Shown: piece by piece, positions 26,644 to 35,221 of the stretch | How the letters are laid out: each line of letters opens with the position of its first letter | Numbering within the stretch: the stretch's first letter is position 1 | Source: Thermomonas beijingensis | Lineage (GTDB): Bacteria > Pseudomonadota > Gammaproteobacteria > Xanthomonadales > Xanthomonadaceae | Length of the DNA stretch: 64,000 bases | Reading direction: 5' to 3' | NCBI RefSeq assembly: GCF_020034655.1 | Contig: NZ_JAIQDJ010000001.1 | Location: 1,054,001-1,118,000, forward strand | The notes under the pieces: generated by a model | What the model was told of the DNA's origin: nothing | Databases searched by the model: none | Seen by the model: only the letters and a program-made list of their open reading frames with translations | Made by a program: the position numbers and the translations under genes

Positions 26644-29019
26644 GTGGCAAAAGCGGTCACCGATCTGAGCAGGACCAGCCGCAAAGCGGCAGTCAACACA
26701 GGCAGTGCCGGTGCAGGTGGGAACCCGCGCCAGCAACGCCTGTGGCGTGACCTTGCGTTGATTGTCATTGCACCGGTGCTGCTGTATTTGCTGGCCTGCC
26801 TGTTCACCTATTCACCCGCGGATCCGGGTTGGGATCGGGAATCCAGTCTATTGGCCCCGGTACACAATATCGGCGGGCTGGCGGGTGCGTGGCTGGCAAG
26901 TTTCCTGTTGTTTCTGACTGGCTATACCGCATTTCTGCTGCCAATCATTTTGGGCGCGATTGCGTGGATTGCATTGTTCGGCATGGATACCGATGGCGAT
27001 GGCCACGCGGATTTGGGTCCGGCTTTGCGTTTGGTGGGTATTGTCGGGTTCCTGGTGGCTACCTGCGGCTTGCTGGCGATGCGGGTAGAGGGCAGCAATG
27101 CATTTTCAGCGGGTAGTGGTGGGGTGTTGGGACGATTGGCCGCCAATTCGCTGCACACCTTGTTCGGGCCACTCGGCGCGAATTTATTTCTACTCAGTTT
27201 GTTCCTGGTCTCGGTCACCTTGGCTACCGGCTTGTCGTGGCTGGCGGTGATGGATCGCTTGGGTGCTTGGGTGCTGGCATTGCCGGGGCTACTGAATCGC
27301 GGTGCGCGCCAAGGCGTGAAGCAGGCCAGCGAGTGGAGTGATGCGCGTGCGTTGCGTGAAGAACGTGAGGAAGCACGCAAGACCGATTCGGAAATTCGCC
27401 TGCGCCGCGAGAAGGTCAAGATCGAGCCGCCGGCGACGCCGGTGGTGGAAAAAAGCGAGCGCGCCAAGCGCGAACAGCAAATCCCGTTGTTCCATGTCAA
27501 TGATGGCTCGGGTGTGCCCCCTCTGGCGCTATTGGATGACCCCAAGCCGCAACCCAAGGGCTACGACGCGCAGACGCTGGAAACGCTGTCGCGCCAGATC
27601 GAATTCAAGCTCAAGGATTTCCGCATCGACGCCGAAGTGGTGGGCGCTTATCCCGGCCCGGTGATTACCCGCTTCGAAGTACAGCCGGCGGCGGGGGTCA
27701 AGGTCAGCCAGATTTCATCGCTGGACAAAGACATCGCGCGTGGCTTGTCGGTTAAATCAGTGCGCGTGGTGGATGTGATCCCGGGCAAGTCGGTGATTGG
27801 TCTGGAAACGCCCAACACCAGCCGCGAGATGATTTATCTGTCGGAACTGCTGCGCTCGAAAGAGTACGACAAATCCGCCAGCCCGCTGACCTTGGCGCTG
27901 GGCAAGGACATCGCCGGCAAACCCATCGTGGCCGATCTGGCGCGCATGCCGCATTTGCTGGTCGCCGGCACCACCGGGTCGGGCAAGTCGGTGGCGGTCA
28001 ATGCGATGGTGCTTTCATTGCTGTACAAGGCCTCAGCCAAAGACGTGCGGATGTTGATGATCGACCCGAAGATGTTGGAACTGTCGGTGTATCAGGGCAT
28101 CCCACACCTGCTGGCGCCGGTCGTGACAGACATGAAGGAAGCCGCCAACGGCCTGCGTTGGTGCGTGGCGGAAATGGAGCGCCGCTACAAGCTGATGAGT
28201 GCGGTGGGCGTGCGCAATCTGGCTGGCTTCAACAAGAAAGTGAAGGATGCCATCGACGCCGGCCAGCCGATGGTGGACCCGCTGTTCAAGGCCAATCCAG
28301 ATCTCAACGAAGCGCCGCCCACATTGGAGCCGCTGCCGTTTATCGTGGTGTTCATCGACGAATTTGCCGACATGATGATGATCGTCGGCAAGAAGGTGGA
28401 AGAGCTCATCGCCCGGTTGGCGCAAAAAGCACGTGCGGCCGGCGTGCACTTGATCCTGGCCACCCAGCGCCCGTCGGTGGACGTGATCACCGGCCTGATC
28501 AAGGCCAATATCCCCACCCGCATCGCGTTCCAGGTCAGCAGCAAGATTGATTCGCGCACCATCCTGGATCAAAGCGGCGCAGAGACCTTGCTGGGGCATG
28601 GTGACATGTTGTATCTGCCGCCCGGCACTGCCATGCCCGAGCGCGTGCATGGTGCCTTTGTGTCCGATGAAGAAGTGCATCGCGTCGTGCATTTCCTGCA
28701 GCAGTCGGGTGGGCCGGACTACATCGAGGGCGTGCTGGAAGAGGCGCAAACCCTGTACGACGGCAGCAGCGTGGGGGCCAACGGCTTGCCGGAAGCGGCC
28801 GGCAGCGATGACCCGGAAGCCGACCCGTTGTACGACCAGGCCGTACAAATCGTCACCGAAACCCGGCGCGCCTCGATCTCCGGCGTGCAGCGGCGTTTGA
28901 AAATTGGCTATAACCGCGCGGCGCGTTTGGTCGAGGCGATGGAAGCCGCCGGCGTGGTCAGCACGCCCGAGCACAATGGCGACCGCACTGTATTGGCGCC
29001 ACCACCGCCACGCGGCTGA
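26644..29019 (+). CDS. ftsK: DNA translocase FtsK
   Basis: Septum-located ATP-driven translocase that moves chromosome dimers to dif and coordinates segregation with division. The protein, 791 residues with the GTG start at 26644 (AAGG ribosome binding site; the longer frame from 26539 has no support), has four N-terminal membrane helices (about 35-200), a short charged linker without the long Pro/Gln region of E. coli, and the motor with Walker A GTTGSGKS, Walker [13 protein letters not shown] and [22 protein letters not shown]-terminal gamma winged helix for KOPS reading follows ([22 protein letters not shown]). Followed by lolA as in E. coli. Confidence 0.95.
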   Translation: MAKAVTDLSRTSRKAAVNTGSAGAGGNPRQQRLWRDLALIVIAPVLLYLLACLFTYSPADPGWDRESSLLAPVHNIGGLAGAWLASFLLFLTGYTAFLLPIILGAIAWIALFGMDTDGDGHADLGPALRLVGIVGFLVATCGLLAMRVEGSNAFSAGSGGVLGRLAANSLHTLFGPLGANLFLLSLFLVSVTLATGLSWLAVMDRLGAWVLALPGLLNRGARQGVKQASEWSDARALREEREEARKTDSEIRLRREKVKIEPPATPVVEKSERAKREQQIPLFHVNDGSGVPPLALLDDPKPQPKGYDAQTLETLSRQIEFKLKDFRIDAEVVGAYPGPVITRFEVQPAAGVKVSQISSLDKDIARGLSVKSVRVVDVIPGKSVIGLETPNTSREMIYLSELLRSKEYDKSASPLTLALGKDIAGKPIVADLARMPHLLVAGTTGSGKSVAVNAMVLSLLYKASAKDVRMLMIDPKMLELSVYQGIPHLLAPVVTDMKEAANGLRWCVAEMERRYKLMSAVGVRNLAGFNKKVKDAIDAGQPMVDPLFKANPDLNEAPPTLEPLPFIVVFIDEFADMMMIVGKKVEELIARLAQKARAAGVHLILATQRPSVDVITGLIKANIPTRIAFQVSSKIDSRTILDQSGAETLLGHGDMLYLPPGTAMPERVHGAFVSDEEVHRVVHFLQQSGGPDYIEGVLEEAQTLYDGSSVGANGLPEAAGSDDPEADPLYDQAVQIVTETRRASISGVQRRLKIGYNRAARLVEAMEAAGVVSTPEHNGDRTVLAPPPPRG

Positions 29020-29092
29020 TGGTGTCTTGTCGCAAACGACGGGTTCAGCTTGCTTGCGACACACTGCCGCGCAAGCCCTGCAGGAATTTCCG

Positions 29093-29710
29093 ATGAAAAT
29101 TGTGTCACCCCTCATCGCCGCCGCTTTGTTGCTGGTGGCCAATGGTGCCAATGCCGGTGCGCGTGATGCGCTTGATGCCTTCAGCAAAGGCTTGAAGGGA
29201 CTGGATGGCCAATTCAGCCAACAAGTCTTTGACGTCCGCGGGAAGCAGAAGGAAAGCAGCAGCGGGCGGGTTGCGTTGTCTGCACCCAACCAATTGCGCT
29301 GGGAATACATCAAACCCTATGCGCAACTGGTGGTGGCCGATGGCAACACAGTCTGGGTGTACGAACCCGATCTGAACCAAGCCACCAAACGTGCGCAGGG
29401 TGTGGAAGAAGCCAACAGCCCGCTGGCATTGTTGTTGACGCCGGCACGGCTGGTACATGACTTCATGGTCAAGGAAAGCCCGGTGCAAGCCGGGGTGGAG
29501 TGGCTGGACATCACCCCGCGCAATGCCGATGCAGGTTTCAAATCCGCACGCCTGGGGTTTGCGCAGGGTCAACTGGTGCACATGGAGTACACCGATGCAC
29601 TGGGTCAGCGCACGACCATTGCCTTCACCAGCTGGAAGCGCAACCCGGTATTTGCCAAGGGCACGTTTACCTATGTGCCTGCCAAGGGCGTGGATGTGAT
29701 TGGCGGGTGA
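29093..29710 (+). CDS. lolA: Outer-membrane lipoprotein carrier LolA
   Basis: Periplasmic chaperone carrying lipoproteins from LolCDE to LolB. The 205-residue precursor has a signal peptide (1-21, ending ANA) and the typical beta-sandwich sequence LDGQFSQQVFDVRGK, LRWEYIKPYAQLVVADGNTV and ARLVHDFMV. The start ATG has GGAAT upstream; the longer open frame lies inside ftsK and is ignored. The ftsK-lolA-rarA order matches E. coli. Confidence 0.94.
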   Translation: MKIVSPLIAAALLLVANGANAGARDALDAFSKGLKGLDGQFSQQVFDVRGKQKESSSGRVALSAPNQLRWEYIKPYAQLVVADGNTVWVYEPDLNQATKRAQGVEEANSPLALLLTPARLVHDFMVKESPVQAGVEWLDITPRNADAGFKSARLGFAQGQLVHMEYTDALGQRTTIAFTSWKRNPVFAKGTFTYVPAKGVDVIGG

Positions 29711-29757
29711 TGTGGCACCCGGCGGATTGACGCGGCGCGGCGCGCAGCATCGTCGCT

Positions 29758-29763
29758 TAGAAT
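29758..29763 (+). promoter_or_regulatory. -10 hexamer TAGAAT, 6 nt before rarA start
   Basis: TAGAAT, then CTACCC, then the rarA ATG at 29770. There is no Shine-Dalgarno. Identical hexamer and spacing to nfuA and galU. Confidence 0.45.
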
Positions 29764-29769
29764 CTACCC

Positions 29770-31152
29770 ATGTCTGCGCCGCACACACCCTCCCACACTG
29801 CTGACCTGCTTGGCGCTGCAGGTGCCGTTGAGGCGCTGCGCCCATTGGCCGAGCGCATGCGCCCGCGCACGCTGGCGCAGATGGTAGGCCAGCGCCGTTT
29901 GCTGGCCGAGGGTTCGGCACTGCGCCGTGCGATTGAAGCCGGGCATGTGCATTCGATGATCTTGTGGGGGCCACCTGGTTGCGGCAAGACCACGTTGGCG
30001 CTGTTGTTGGCACAGCATGCGCAGGCCGAATTCGTGGCGATCTCGGCGGTACTCTCGGGCCTGCCGCAAGTGCGCGAGGTGTTGGCAGCAGCGCAGGCGC
30101 GGTTTGACGCGGGCCAGCGCACCTTGTTGTTTGTCGATGAGGTACACCGCTTCAACAAGGTGCAGCAGGATGCGTTTTTGCCGCATATCGAACGCGGCAC
30201 GATCGTGTTCGTGGGGGCGACCACCGAGAACCCGTCGTTCGAATTGAACTCGGCCTTGCTCTCTCGCTGCCGCGTGCATGTGCTGGAGGCAGTGTCGGCC
30301 GAAGACATCGCCATCGCCCTGCGGCACGCGCTTGGCGATGACACGCAGGGGCTGGGTGGACGCGGATTGGTGATCACCGACGCCGCGCTTGCAGATATTG
30401 CCAGCGCCGCCGATGGCGATGTGCGGCGTGCGCTGACCTTGCTGGAAATCGCTGCCGATATCGCACAGGGCGAGCACGGCCAGATTACCGAAGCCAGCCT
30501 GCACCAAGTGCTGGCCGACCGTAGCCGTCGTTTCGACAAAGGTGGCGAGCAGTTTTATGACCAGATTTCTGCCCTGCACAAGACCGTGCGCAGCTCCAAC
30601 CCCGATGCCGCCGTGTATTGGTTGGCGCGGATGCTGGATGGCGGCTGCGACCCGGCTTATCTGGCGCGACGGCTGACACGGATGGCGGTGGAAGACATCG
30701 GCCTGGCCGACCCCCGCGCCTTGCAAATGGCGATTGATGCATGGGAGACCTTTGACCGGCTGGGTGCGCCCGAAGGCGAGCTGGCGCTGGCGCAATTGAC
30801 CATTTATCTGGCCAGTACCGCCAAATCCAATGCGGCGTATAAAGCGTGGAATGCAGCGCGCAAGGATGTGCGCGAGTACGGTACGCAAGAGGTGCCGCTG
30901 CATATTCGCAATGCACCCACCAAGCTGATGAAGTCGCTGGATTACGGCAAAGGCTACCAGTACGACCACGATGTGGCCGGCGGTGTGGCGTTGGAGCAAA
31001 CCGGGTTTCCCGATGCCATGGGCGAGCGCGTGTACTACCAACCGGTGCCACGTGGGTTGGAAATCAAGCTGAAAGAAAAACTGGATACCTTGCGTGCAGC
31101 GCGTACGCAAGCACGCAGTGGCCAGCAGGCCGGCAAGAAGGGGCAGGCATGA
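29770..31152 (+). CDS. rarA: Replication-associated recombination protein RarA
   Basis: Clamp-loader-like AAA+ ATPase (MgsA) acting at stalled forks; 460 residues. Walker A is GPPGCGKTT (about residues 62-70), Walker B LLFVDEVHRFNKVQQDAFLPH, sensor 1 VFVGATTENPSFELN, and the C-terminal tetramerisation domain holds RLTRMAVEDIGLADPRAL and NAPTKLMKSLDYGKGYQYDHD. Its stop overlaps the crcB start (ATGA). serS, which often follows, is replaced by crcB. Confidence 0.95.
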   Translation: MSAPHTPSHTADLLGAAGAVEALRPLAERMRPRTLAQMVGQRRLLAEGSALRRAIEAGHVHSMILWGPPGCGKTTLALLLAQHAQAEFVAISAVLSGLPQVREVLAAAQARFDAGQRTLLFVDEVHRFNKVQQDAFLPHIERGTIVFVGATTENPSFELNSALLSRCRVHVLEAVSAEDIAIALRHALGDDTQGLGGRGLVITDAALADIASAADGDVRRALTLLEIAADIAQGEHGQITEASLHQVLADRSRRFDKGGEQFYDQISALHKTVRSSNPDAAVYWLARMLDGGCDPAYLARRLTRMAVEDIGLADPRALQMAIDAWETFDRLGAPEGELALAQLTIYLASTAKSNAAYKAWNAARKDVREYGTQEVPLHIRNAPTKLMKSLDYGKGYQYDHDVAGGVALEQTGFPDAMGERVYYQPVPRGLEIKLKEKLDTLRAARTQARSGQQAGKKGQA

Positions 31153-31547
31153 GTCTTTGGTGGCAGCAATTGGCACTGGTGATGTGCGGGGGTGCATTGG
31201 GCGCGGGTGGCCGCTATTGGCTGGGCGGCGTACTGTTGCGGCGGCTGGGCGAGGGCATTCCGTGGGGCACGCTGGCGGCCAACTTGATTGGCTCGTTCGC
31301 AATCGGTTTTCTGGCGGTGTGGTTGGAAGGCCGTGGCCCGCAGGCACTGTATTGGCGCGCCTTCCTGATTGTGGGCGTGCTGGGTGGGCTCACCACGTAT
31401 TCGTCGCTGATGTTGGAAGTGCTTTTGTTGTCGCGTGGGCCGCGCAGCCCCGTGGCGTTGGCGTACCTGGGGACCACGCTGGTGCTGGGGCTGTTGTTGG
31501 TGTGGCTGGGTACCCGTGTTGCGGCAGGGATTCGTGCACCGCTTTGA
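31149..31547 (+). CDS. crcB: Fluoride channel CrcB (Fluc)
   Basis: Small (132-residue) four-helix dual-topology fluoride exporter. Visible motifs: GALGAGGRYWLG near the N-terminus, NLIGSFAIGFL with the pore Asn, and GVLGGLTTYSSLMLE where the family normally has a TTFS sequence, so a pore-lining Phe appears to be Tyr here. Translationally coupled to rarA by ATGA; no fluoride riboswitch is possible at that junction and I see none upstream of rarA. Confidence 0.9.
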   Translation: MSLWWQQLALVMCGGALGAGGRYWLGGVLLRRLGEGIPWGTLAANLIGSFAIGFLAVWLEGRGPQALYWRAFLIVGVLGGLTTYSSLMLEVLLLSRGPRSPVALAYLGTTLVLGLLLVWLGTRVAAGIRAPL

Positions 31548-31709
31548 AGCCACAGCGCACAGCGTCCGTGTTGGGGATGTAGGGCACCAGTATTGGTGCG
31601 GCAATTCGAACGATGCTCCGCAAGCTGAATGCCAACGAGAAGTGGTAACGCTGCTTGCCAGTTGCACCGAGTTTCTGCATCGTGTCGGCTGACCTTGGGT
31701 GGGGTGTGC

Positions 31710-32837
31710 ATGATTTGGTTGGGGCTAGACTTTCGGGCAGGGGTGTTGGCACTGGTGATTACTTCACTGGTGTTGTATCTGTTGCAGCCATTCGCTGCCA
31801 AATTGAACCTGCTGGACCACCCCACAGGGCGCAAGGATCATGCCAACCCAACCCCGGTCACCGGTGGGCTGGCTATCCTGATTGGTTGCGCGATTGCTTT
31901 TGTATTTATCCAAAGGAGCGGCACATCGCTGCAAGCGTTTCTTGCGGCGGCAGGATTGTTGGTGGCGATGGGGGTGTATGACGACCTGTATGACATGCGC
32001 TGGTACACGCGCATACTGATCCAAGCCCTGGCAACCTTGCTGATCATTTTTTGGGGTGGGGTGCGGGTGGAGCAATTGGGGCCAGCGTTTGGGCTGGATT
32101 CGCTGGCCTTGGGTTGGCTCTCCGTGCCGTTCACCATTGTGGCGACCATCGGCATCATCAATGCGATGAACATGATTGATGGTGCGGACGGTTTGGCTGG
32201 ATTGTTGGGGTTGGCGGCGCTGACGATGCTGGCGGCGGCGGCGGTGTATGCCGGCAACGATGTGCTGGCATCGCGCTTATCGGTGCTGTGCGGGGCACTG
32301 GCAGGATTTTTGGCTTGGAACATACGGCTGCCATGGCGGCCACGCGCCAAAGTGTTTTTGGGGAATGCGGGAAGTGCACTGTTGGGGCTGGTCATTGCCT
32401 GGATCAGCTTTCGCCTAACCCAGAACCCGGGACATCCAGTCAATCCGGTATTGGCCCTGTGGTTGTTGCCCATCCCGGTCATGGATTGTCTGGTGGTGAG
32501 CGTGCGCAGATTACGGCAGGGGCGCTCGCCCTTCGCGGCCGGGCGCGACCATATTCACCACATCCTGTTGGATGCCGGGTTCGGGCCGACGCGGGCGGCG
32601 GTGTACTTGGCAATGTTCAGCCTTGCGTGTGGATTGGGGGTCGCGTTGTTGATCCGTACCCATTGGCTGCCCTACCCGGTGTTGCTTGCAGGGTTTGTCG
32701 CGATGTGTCTGGGCTGGTATACGTTGACTGCCAACCGCGCGCGCGCGGTGGCGCTGTTTCGAGGTTTCCGCCGGCAGCCACCACCGAGCACAGAATCCAA
32801 GGCAGCTGGCTTGGACGGCGAGCAGCGCAACACTTGA
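31710..32837 (+). CDS. WecA-type undecaprenyl-P GlcNAc-1-P transferase, variant
   Basis: Second glycosyltransferase-4 family membrane protein of the window; 375 residues, about eleven helices. Motifs: DDLYDMRWYTRILIQ, NAMNMIDGADGLAG and the cytoplasmic SPFAAGRDHIHHIL (HIH motif) place it with WecA/TagO rather than MraY. The usual FxGDAGS motif reads FLGNAGS, with Asn219 replacing the Asp equivalent to the Mg-binding Asp of MraY. The start MIWLGLDFRAG at 31710 follows a 162-nt gap after crcB in which I find no gene. Isolated from other polysaccharide genes. Confidence 0.85.
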   Translation: MIWLGLDFRAGVLALVITSLVLYLLQPFAAKLNLLDHPTGRKDHANPTPVTGGLAILIGCAIAFVFIQRSGTSLQAFLAAAGLLVAMGVYDDLYDMRWYTRILIQALATLLIIFWGGVRVEQLGPAFGLDSLALGWLSVPFTIVATIGIINAMNMIDGADGLAGLLGLAALTMLAAAAVYAGNDVLASRLSVLCGALAGFLAWNIRLPWRPRAKVFLGNAGSALLGLVIAWISFRLTQNPGHPVNPVLALWLLPIPVMDCLVVSVRRLRQGRSPFAAGRDHIHHILLDAGFGPTRAAVYLAMFSLACGLGVALLIRTHWLPYPVLLAGFVAMCLGWYTLTANRARAVALFRGFRRQPPPSTESKAAGLDGEQRNT

Positions 32838-32859
32838 TTGCAGATTGTGGCGCTGCGGG

Positions 32860-33723
32860 CTATTCCAGCTGGCTTGCCGCCCAAGCAGCATCCAGGGTCT
32901 CCATTGCATCCAGCGGCTTGCACTTGCTGGCTTTTTCATAGGCATTGGCGGCGGCGTCTTCGTTGCGAGTCTCATCCAGCAGTAACAGCACATTGCCGTG
33001 TTCGATATGGGCAATCGGCGAAGCGGGGGTCAATTTGAGCGCTTCTTTGATGTGTTTGTCTGCTGCCCCAGCTTTGGCGCCATAGGTCAGGCCGCCGATC
33101 ATCGCGCCGATTTTGTTGATGATTTCGGCGTGATACACCGCCAGCGCGGTATGCGCTTCGGCGTGCTTGGGGGCAAGTTCCAAGGTGGTGTCCAGCGCCG
33201 TGCGCACTTTACTGGCGATACCCATTTTCAGTGCTTTGGTGATCGAAAGGCCTTGGCTGTAGCGGCCTAGTGCAAATGCGTAGCGGTAGTGGCTGTTGAC
33301 TTCGTTGGGTAGGGCTTTGATGGCGGCTTCGGCAAGGCTGGCGGCGTGTTCGTAGCGCTTGAGTTTTTCGTCTTCGTCATCGACCAGATAAGTGGCATGG
33401 ATGCCCAAGGCTTTGACTGCAACCGACGCACCCACCGGCCCCAACGCTACGCCGGTATCAAAGGCGGTTTTGAAGTCACCGTGATGGAAGGCCCGCCAGG
33501 CTTCTTGCAAGGCTTCGGCAAGTGCATCGGCATCAAGCTTGGGGGCAGCCTTGCCCGCTGACTTCAGTAACGTGGCTGCGTGCTTGCTGTCGGGATAGGG
33601 TTCGCAGTCACCGGCATGCAGCTTCGGCCAAGCTTTCTTCAGCGCCTCACTGGCGTAGGCGAATGCCTTGGCATCGTGCGGAAAGCCGGCCCATCCGGAT
33701 GCGGAGTTCTTTTTGCTGGCCAT
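32860..33723 (-). CDS. TPR-like protein of unknown function
   Basis: A 287-residue alpha-helical, probably cytoplasmic protein starting MASKKNSASGWAGFPHDAKA with GAGG upstream. From about residue 60 helical pairs recur (ALQEAWRAFHHGDFKTAFDTG, HAASLAEAAIKALPNEVNSHYR, LDTTLELAPKHAEAHTALAV, IKEALKLTPASPIAHIEHGN), the last two closely resembling TPR units. No signal peptide or catalytic motif. It is convergent with the WecA-like gene with only 22 nt between. Function unknown; probably a protein-interaction adaptor. Confidence 0.75.
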   Translation of the reverse strand: MASKKNSASGWAGFPHDAKAFAYASEALKKAWPKLHAGDCEPYPDSKHAATLLKSAGKAAPKLDADALAEALQEAWRAFHHGDFKTAFDTGVALGPVGASVAVKALGIHATYLVDDEDEKLKRYEHAASLAEAAIKALPNEVNSHYRYAFALGRYSQGLSITKALKMGIASKVRTALDTTLELAPKHAEAHTALAVYHAEIINKIGAMIGGLTYGAKAGAADKHIKEALKLTPASPIAHIEHGNVLLLLDETRNEDAAANAYEKASKCKPLDAMETLDAAWAASQLE

Positions 33724-33905
33724 ATGGACTGCCTCGATGATGGTGTGTGAGTGGGTAGTAAAGCAGCTGCGTGCAAGGACGATGCAAGGTGCCAGCATCC
33801 GTTGCGGCATGGATTCTGGCAAGAGGGGGGGCTCGTGTGCGCGCTAGTGTGATTGCTCAAGCCTAGGCCAGCACACTGGCAATTAAGTATCTCTGAGGTC
33901 GTGTA

Positions 33906-34040
33906 ATGACCAAGTCCGGCAAAAAAGCGATCAAGCCTTCATCCAAACTGGCGTTTGATGTCACTGCACGCCATGTCTGGCTGGCTTGCTTGGGCGTTCT
34001 GGCGCGGGTGCGGCGCAAGTTGGGTCGCAAACGCGATTGA
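33906..34040 (+). CDS. Small phasin-like protein (44 aa)
   Basis: A 44-residue basic reading frame starting MTKSGKKAIKPSSK with a GAGG ribosome binding site 8 nt before the ATG. The segment ARHVWLACLGVLAR (residues 21-34) aligns with AQHIWLAGMGAFNR in the N-terminal helix of the phasin at 38451-39131: seven identities in 14, including the central W-L-A. A Lys-rich N-terminus precedes it in both. It lacks the coiled coil and histone-like tail of the phasin and ends RVRRKLGRKRD. Either a mini-phasin, a membrane- or granule-binding peptide, or a phasin remnant. Coding status rests on the ribosome binding site and the similarity. Confidence 0.6.
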   Translation: MTKSGKKAIKPSSKLAFDVTARHVWLACLGVLARVRRKLGRKRD

Positions 34041-34162
34041 CCCTTGCGGTTTTTCCACACGGCTTCTGGCCGCGACGCAATGGTGACAAGTCGTGCGCAG
34101 GGCGCACTCTTTCGCGGCCGCTCCACGGGGGGGCTGCCACCGCAGCCGTGGTACCCGCTGGT

Positions 34163-34789
34163 TCAGGTGATGTAGGCGCGGGTGAGGGTGTTCAGATGCA
34201 CGCGTTCGGCGTCGCGCAGGAACGGGGCCACCAACATCATCACTTGTACGATCCCGTCGCGGATCGAGGTGCGTTCGTCCTTGTCGCCGCGGGCTGCTGC
34301 GTAGTTCATCCAGAACGTGGCGATCACCAGGATATTGGTGGCGGCGGCGTTCACTTCATCGGCGGAGGCCCGCATCACGCCGGCCTGCACCAAGCCACGC
34401 ATCACTGTGTGTGCCTGCTCATCGGCGCGTTTGAGGATGCGCGCAAAACGCAGGCGCAGGCGGCGGTTGCGGCTGAGAATGTCGACGAGGTCGCGATACA
34501 GGAAGCGGTAGTCCCAGATGCATTCAAACACCAAATGCAATTGCAGCCAGATGTCTTCCAGCCCGGGCAGACGGCCTTCCGGTGCGGCCAACGCGGTATC
34601 CATCCGCGCTTCGTAGCCGGCGAACAGCTGCTCGATGATGTCGTCTTTATTGCGGAAGTGGTAATACAGATTGCCCGGGCTGATTTCCAGCTCATCGGCA
34701 ATATGGTTGGTGGTGACGTTGGGTTCACCCTGCGCGTTGAACATCGCAAGCGATGCGTCGAGGATGCGCTGGCGGGTTTGTCGGGCCAT
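34163..34789 (-). CDS. TetR/AcrR-family regulator
   Basis: A 208-residue one-component repressor. The N-terminal helix-turn-helix is clear (TRQRILDASLAMFNAQGEPN, then TTNHIADELEISPGNLYYHFRNKDDII, residues about 5-55). The larger C-terminal ligand domain is variable. It sits 13 nt after the acyl-CoA-binding protein gene on the same strand and near the divergent acyl-CoA reductase, so fatty acyl-CoA is a reasonable guess for its ligand, and the 161-nt divergent region its likely target. The start MARQTRQRIL is chosen over the longer open frame. Confidence 0.9.
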   Translation of the reverse strand: MARQTRQRILDASLAMFNAQGEPNVTTNHIADELEISPGNLYYHFRNKDDIIEQLFAGYEARMDTALAAPEGRLPGLEDIWLQLHLVFECIWDYRFLYRDLVDILSRNRRLRLRFARILKRADEQAHTVMRGLVQAGVMRASADEVNAAATNILVIATFWMNYAAARGDKDERTSIRDGIVQVMMLVAPFLRDAERVHLNTLTRAYIT

Positions 34790-34802
34790 CGTCTTGGTTC
34801 GC

Positions 34803-35060
34803 TCAGGCACCGAGTTTCTTGACCAAATCCACGTATTTCTGCTTGGCTGCTTCTTGCGAGGTGCCCTTGAGTTTGGCCCAAGCTTCGTATTTTGCGGTGC
34901 CGACAAAGTCAAAGAACCCCGGTTTGGTCCCGCTGACATCACCTTCGGCACCTTGCTTGTACAGCGCGTACAGGCGCAGCAAGGTGTCGTTATCCGGGCG
35001 CTCGGTCAGTGCATGCACATCCTTGGCGGCTTGTTCGAACAGGGCTTGCAGATCGGCCAT
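34803..35060 (-). CDS. Acyl-CoA-binding protein
   Basis: An 85-residue four-helix ACBP that holds long-chain acyl-CoA esters in the cytosol. Signature residues: LLRLYALYKQGAEGD, KPGFFDFVGTAKYEAWAKLKG (the Y-x-x-W-x-x-x-K-G motif) and YVDLVKKLG at the end. The start MADLQALFEQAAKDVH has AAGGGGAA upstream. Bacterial ACBP genes are not universal; this one is placed head-to-head with a fatty acyl-CoA reductase and cotranscribed with a TetR regulator. Confidence 0.93.
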   Translation of the reverse strand: MADLQALFEQAAKDVHALTERPDNDTLLRLYALYKQGAEGDVSGTKPGFFDFVGTAKYEAWAKLKGTSQEAAKQKYVDLVKKLGA

Positions 35061-35106
35061 GTGGGTTCCCCTTGCACGGAAATTTGTGTGGATGCGGTCA
35101 TCTGAA

Positions 35107-35122
35107 CATGCACATCTGCATG
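35107..35122. promoter_or_regulatory. Inverted repeat CATGCA-N4-TGCATG, candidate TetR operator
   Basis: A perfect 6-bp-arm inverted repeat with a 4-nt spacer in the divergent ACBP/acyl-CoA reductase promoter region, 46 nt from the ACBP start and 99 nt from the reductase start. Length and symmetry fit a TetR-type operator. That it binds the neighbouring regulator is inference. Confidence 0.45.
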
Positions 35123-35221
35123 GGTCAATACGCCGGGGAATTGTGGAGTGTGCAAAGCTCTGGCAACGTAGGCGGCAACGGCACGCACGCGGCCGACTTT
35201 TGCCTGACAGGGAGACGCGCA

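Noticed and set aside
31548-31709. Possible small gene or fluoride riboswitch around crcB
   Set aside because: No ribosome binding site or conserved frame in the gap, and crcB is translated from an overlap with rarA, leaving no room for a riboswitch upstream.
33863-34126. 87-codon minus-strand open frame near the TetR gene
   Set aside because: No ribosome binding site or homology, and it overlaps the better-supported small phasin-like frame on the plus strand.
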